The notes under the pieces are model-generated. The model did not search any database. It was not told where the DNA came from and was given only the letters and a program-made list of their open reading frames with translations. From the NCBI GenBank assembly GCA_019312705.1, contig JAFDCW010000151.1, positions 1-8,151 on the forward strand: 8,151 nt of DNA, given 5' to 3'. Of the stretch, positions 6,580 to 8,151 are shown piece after piece. The stretch comes from Deltaproteobacteria bacterium. GTDB taxonomy: Bacteria > Myxococcota > Polyangia > Polyangiales > B10-G4. Positions within the stretch are counted from its first letter, which is position 1. Each line of letters opens with the position of its first letter. Position numbers and translations under genes: made by a program.

Positions 6580-6585
6580 TTTTAA

Positions 6586-6591
6586 CCCCTC
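6586..6591 (-). promoter_or_regulatory. Ribosome binding site of the putative small membrane protein
   Basis: GAGGGG on the minus strand lies 6 bases (TTAAAA) before GTG 6579. It is one of the strongest Shine-Dalgarno matches in the window. It is the main reason to place the start here rather than at the frame's outermost GTG at 6681, which lacks the hydrophobic N-terminal start. Confidence 0.5.
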
Positions 6592-6643
6592 TGCAACCTG
6601 GGGTGAAACGCTCGATGAAACCGGCGCATCGAATTTGGCGCCT

Positions 6644-6666
6644 GATGTGGGAGTCGGCCCCACATC
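6644..6666. repeat. Inverted repeat, possible operator
   Basis: GATGTGGG and CCCACATC are perfect 8-base arms separated by 7 bases. The site is 23 bases long, like the palindrome at 4041-4063 but with a different sequence. It lies 65-87 bases upstream of the small membrane protein start, a suitable place for a regulator site. No T-run follows on either strand, which argues against a simple terminator for the beta-barrel gene. Confidence 0.45.
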
Positions 6667-6724
6667 GAACGCCTCAACCACGTCTGCAGTTGTAGACCGT
6701 GTCAGGCAGCCCCGTCGAAACCGA

Positions 6725-7294
6725 CTACTCGGGTACGTGCACCCGCCGGACCGTATTGACGTCGCTATGGCGGAAGATGTCGTCCCGCCCGACCACCTGG
6801 ATGAAGATGTTGGAGCGATAACTCATCACGCCGTCTTCTTCGAAATCGACCTCGTATTCGTACCGGACGGTTTTGAACTCGCGGTCGAGGAAGGGGTTCG
6901 AGGCGATGCCGAAGGTTGGTGAGCCGAGCTCGGCGACGAGTTCGAACTTGGTCGCCGTGGGCGTCGCGGCCCCACCGGCGAGCACAGAAATGCCCCGAGG
7001 CACGACGAAACATTGCATCACTTGCCCCCGGTTCGCGTCCCAGAGCCAATAGCCCGTCTCCTCGTGGAACTGCTGGTCGAGAGGCATGCGCCACGCGGTT
7101 TTCGTATATTTGACCCCATAGAGGACCTGCTCGTGGTTATCCACGCGGCCAATCGAAGCAACTACGATTCGCTCCCTAAACGCGGTCTTGGCGGGCGCGC
7201 GTTCTGGCGATGGGGCAACGTCCTCGCCGGAGTCGCCAACCCATACACCGACCATTTGAGCGAGGGGCCCGAGGCCCTCGAGTTCGTCATCCAT
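6725..7294 (-). CDS. Nitrobindin/FABP-like heme-binding beta-barrel protein
   Basis: A 189-residue soluble protein of the ten-stranded beta-barrel family often annotated as heme-binding beta-barrel, FABP family or nitrobindin-like. The N-terminal GxWxG motif is present (GVWVGD, 16-21). Typical internal strands follow: LYGVKYTKTAWRM, FHEETGYWLWDA (76-87), VMQCFVVPRGISVLAGG (93-109) and the closing FRHSDVNTVRRV (174-185). His176 near the C-terminus is a candidate proximal heme ligand, because nitrobindins use a His close to the C-terminus; this is not certain. Ancestors of the family bind heme and act on NO or peroxynitrite, while some members bind other small hydrophobic ligands. The protein has no signal peptide. 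ATG 7294 has GGAG 5 bases upstream. It is transcribed away from the lipoprotein gene and stands alone; a link with sulfur oxidation is not shown. Confidence 0.75.
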   Translation of the reverse strand: MDDELEGLGPLAQMVGVWVGDSGEDVAPSPERAPAKTAFRERIVVASIGRVDNHEQVLYGVKYTKTAWRMPLDQQFHEETGYWLWDANRGQVMQCFVVPRGISVLAGGAATPTATKFELVAELGSPTFGIASNPFLDREFKTVRYEYEVDFEEDGVMSYRSNIFIQVVGRDDIFRHSDVNTVRRVHVPE

Positions 7295-7299
7295 CAGAT

Positions 7300-7303
7300 C
7301 TCC
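7300..7303 (-). promoter_or_regulatory. Ribosome binding site of the beta-barrel gene
   Basis: GGAG on the minus strand lies 5 bases (ATCTG) before ATG 7294. It fixes the start; no in-frame start further upstream would fit the family length better. Confidence 0.55.
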
Positions 7304-7357
7304 GAATAGTCGGGGGGAACATATCCGAACCTCCCGAGCTCATCCACTCATGAAAGT

Positions 7358-7366
7358 GCTAGTATT
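7358..7366 (+). promoter_or_regulatory. Extended -10 promoter candidate for a leaderless lipoprotein transcript
   Basis: The sequence TGCTAGTAT fits an extended -10 element (TGn plus TAnnnT). Its end lies about 7 bases before the A of ATG 7373, so transcription would begin at or next to the start codon. No Shine-Dalgarno sequence precedes this ATG, which agrees with a leaderless message. No good -35 hexamer was found at the expected distance. Confidence 0.35.
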
Positions 7367-7372
7367 GTGCTG

Positions 7373-8151
7373 ATGCTGTTTCGTTCCGCTTGTACCGTCG
7401 GCGTCCTCGTCTGCTCTTCGCTCGTTCTCGGCTGCGATGCGGCTCCCCCCGATGCTCCACCGGAATCCACCGCGAGCGCCATCGCGACGCCCGCCGAGGG
7501 TGGGCGAATCGAGATTCTGGGCGGTACGTTGAACGGTGCGGTGCTCGAGGTCCCGGCGGGCGCCGTGTCACGCGAAACTGAGATCACCGTCCGCGTCGTC
7601 GAGGGCGAACCGGCGGCGGGGCCCATGATCGACCCGGCGGCCGATGCCGCGGCGATCGGCGACCTGGCCCGGACGCTGTCGGAGGTTCTGACCGACTGGG
7701 ACAGCCTCGAGCAGTACGGCTCCTTCTTCCTGCTCCAGCACCTCGCCTCAGGGGGCGCCACCACCACAGGCCCTGTCATGGAGCTCAGCCCGGACGGGCT
7801 GACGTTCGACACACCGGTCCGCCTCACCCTGCCCTACGACGCCTCACAGCTCAGCGACCCATCGCTCGCAACCACCCTCCGGGTCATCCACCGCACTTCT
7901 GACGGACGAATGCGCTACTTGACCCCCAGCTACGACGAGTCTGCGGGCACCCTGACCGTCGAGCTCGATCACTTCAGCGACGTCGGTATCGTCGACGGAG
8001 TCACCAACATGATTTCGTCGCTCGGCGGCACCGCTGACGGAAGCGGCGGTGCGACGGTGCCGACCGATACCAACGTGCTCGAGCAGGACACGCCGAAGTC
8101 GGAGTGCAGCGTATTCCGCGGAGTCGGCGAGGGCATTGACCGTTTCCAGGA
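7373..8151 (+). CDS. Lipoprotein with ZU5-like domain, 3' part missing
   Basis: The first 259 codons of a secreted lipoprotein. Residues 1-20 are a signal peptide (MLFRSACTVGVLVCSSLVLG) with lipobox VLGC, so Cys21 would be lipidated. Asp22 at +2 would mean inner-membrane retention under the E. coli Lol rule, which may not apply in this lineage. A Pro/Ala/Ser-rich tether (22-42) leads to a ZU5-like beta-sandwich: GGRIEILGGTLNGAVLEVPAG (43-63, IPAGA-type motif), ELSPDGLTFDTPVRLTLPYD, and the closing LDHFSDVGIV with HFS at 200-202. Between the first strands and the rest is an Ala-rich, helix-prone insertion (about 85-125). Ser/Gly/Thr-rich sequence follows near 210-235. Such domains are common in myxobacterial surface lipoproteins and probably mediate protein contacts. 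ATG 7373 is chosen because it is directly followed by the signal peptide. Function unknown. Confidence 0.8.
   Translation, partial: MLFRSACTVGVLVCSSLVLGCDAAPPDAPPESTASAIATPAEGGRIEILGGTLNGAVLEVPAGAVSRETEITVRVVEGEPAAGPMIDPAADAAAIGDLARTLSEVLTDWDSLEQYGSFFLLQHLASGGATTTGPVMELSPDGLTFDTPVRLTLPYDASQLSDPSLATTLRVIHRTSDGRMRYLTPSYDESAGTLTVELDHFSDVGIVDGVTNMISSLGGTADGSGGATVPTDTNVLEQDTPKSECSVFRGVGEGIDRFQ

Larger units (their letters stand above)
6580..6724. other. Intergenic region between the beta-barrel gene and the small membrane protein gene
   Basis: About 145 bases with lower GC in places (runs such as GAATTTGG and TTTTAACCCC). It must hold the 3' end of the beta-barrel transcript and probably the promoter for the small gene and PAS-type bEBP. 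The one clear structure is the inverted repeat at 6644-6666. No -24/-12 promoter with both GG and GC at the right spacing, and no stem followed by a T-run, was found. Confidence 0.5.

Noticed and set aside
6588..6615. Possible sigma-54 promoter ahead of the small membrane gene (GGTTGCAG on the minus strand)
   Set aside because: A -12-like TTGCA is present, but no GG at the -24 position with correct spacing.
5852..6922. Plus-strand open frame of 356 codons
   Set aside because: Antisense to the PAS-type bEBP and across the intergenic region and beta-barrel gene; no domain seen.
7348..7827. Minus-strand open frame of 159 codons
   Set aside because: Antisense to the lipoprotein, whose signal peptide and lipobox are clear.

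Overview
This is a GC-rich, densely coding bacterial window with a strongly G/C-biased third codon position. Two sigma-54 enhancer-binding proteins (bEBPs), a lipoprotein of ZU5-like architecture and the overall codon use suggest a Myxococcota-like (former Deltaproteobacteria) organism. That placement is an inference; there is no rRNA or other marker gene here.

Layout. From 3920 down to the left edge, the minus strand carries a compact three-gene operon. It encodes an ETHE1-type persulfide dioxygenase, then a natural fusion of a four-cluster ferredoxin subunit to an NrfD-type quinone-reacting membrane subunit, then a Mo-bisMGD catalytic subunit that runs off the window. The first two genes overlap by 4 bases and the second and third are 7 bases apart. 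From 4041 to 5024 on the plus strand, divergent from the operon, lies a sensorless bEBP (AAA+ plus Fis-type HTH). Convergent to it, from 6358 to 5042, is a second bEBP with a PAS-like sensor domain. A probable small single-pass membrane protein lies just upstream of the second bEBP. From 7294 to 6725 on the minus strand is a nitrobindin/FABP-like beta-barrel protein. From 7373 to the right edge on the plus strand is a lipoprotein with a ZU5-like domain.

How the parts fit. The 120-base gap between the operon and the sensorless bEBP holds a well-spaced -24/-12 (sigma-54) promoter pointing into the operon. A 23-base near-perfect palindrome lies about 107 bases upstream of the predicted transcription start, the normal place for a bEBP enhancer site, and it overlaps the bEBP's own start codon. 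The working model is a sigma-54-controlled sulfane-sulfur oxidation unit. The dioxygenase turns persulfide into sulfite in the cytoplasm. A membrane-bound molybdoenzyme without a visible Tat signal (compare the cytoplasmic SoeABC sulfite dehydrogenase) may oxidise that sulfite and pass electrons to quinone. The dioxygenase assignment is firm. The substrate of the molybdoenzyme is inferred from context and could also be polysulfide, thiosulfate or another oxyanion.

No rRNA, tRNA, CRISPR array, insertion sequence or convincing rho-independent terminator was seen. The longest stretch without a gene is about 145 bases (6580-6724) if the small membrane protein is real, and 366 bases (6359-6724) if it is not.
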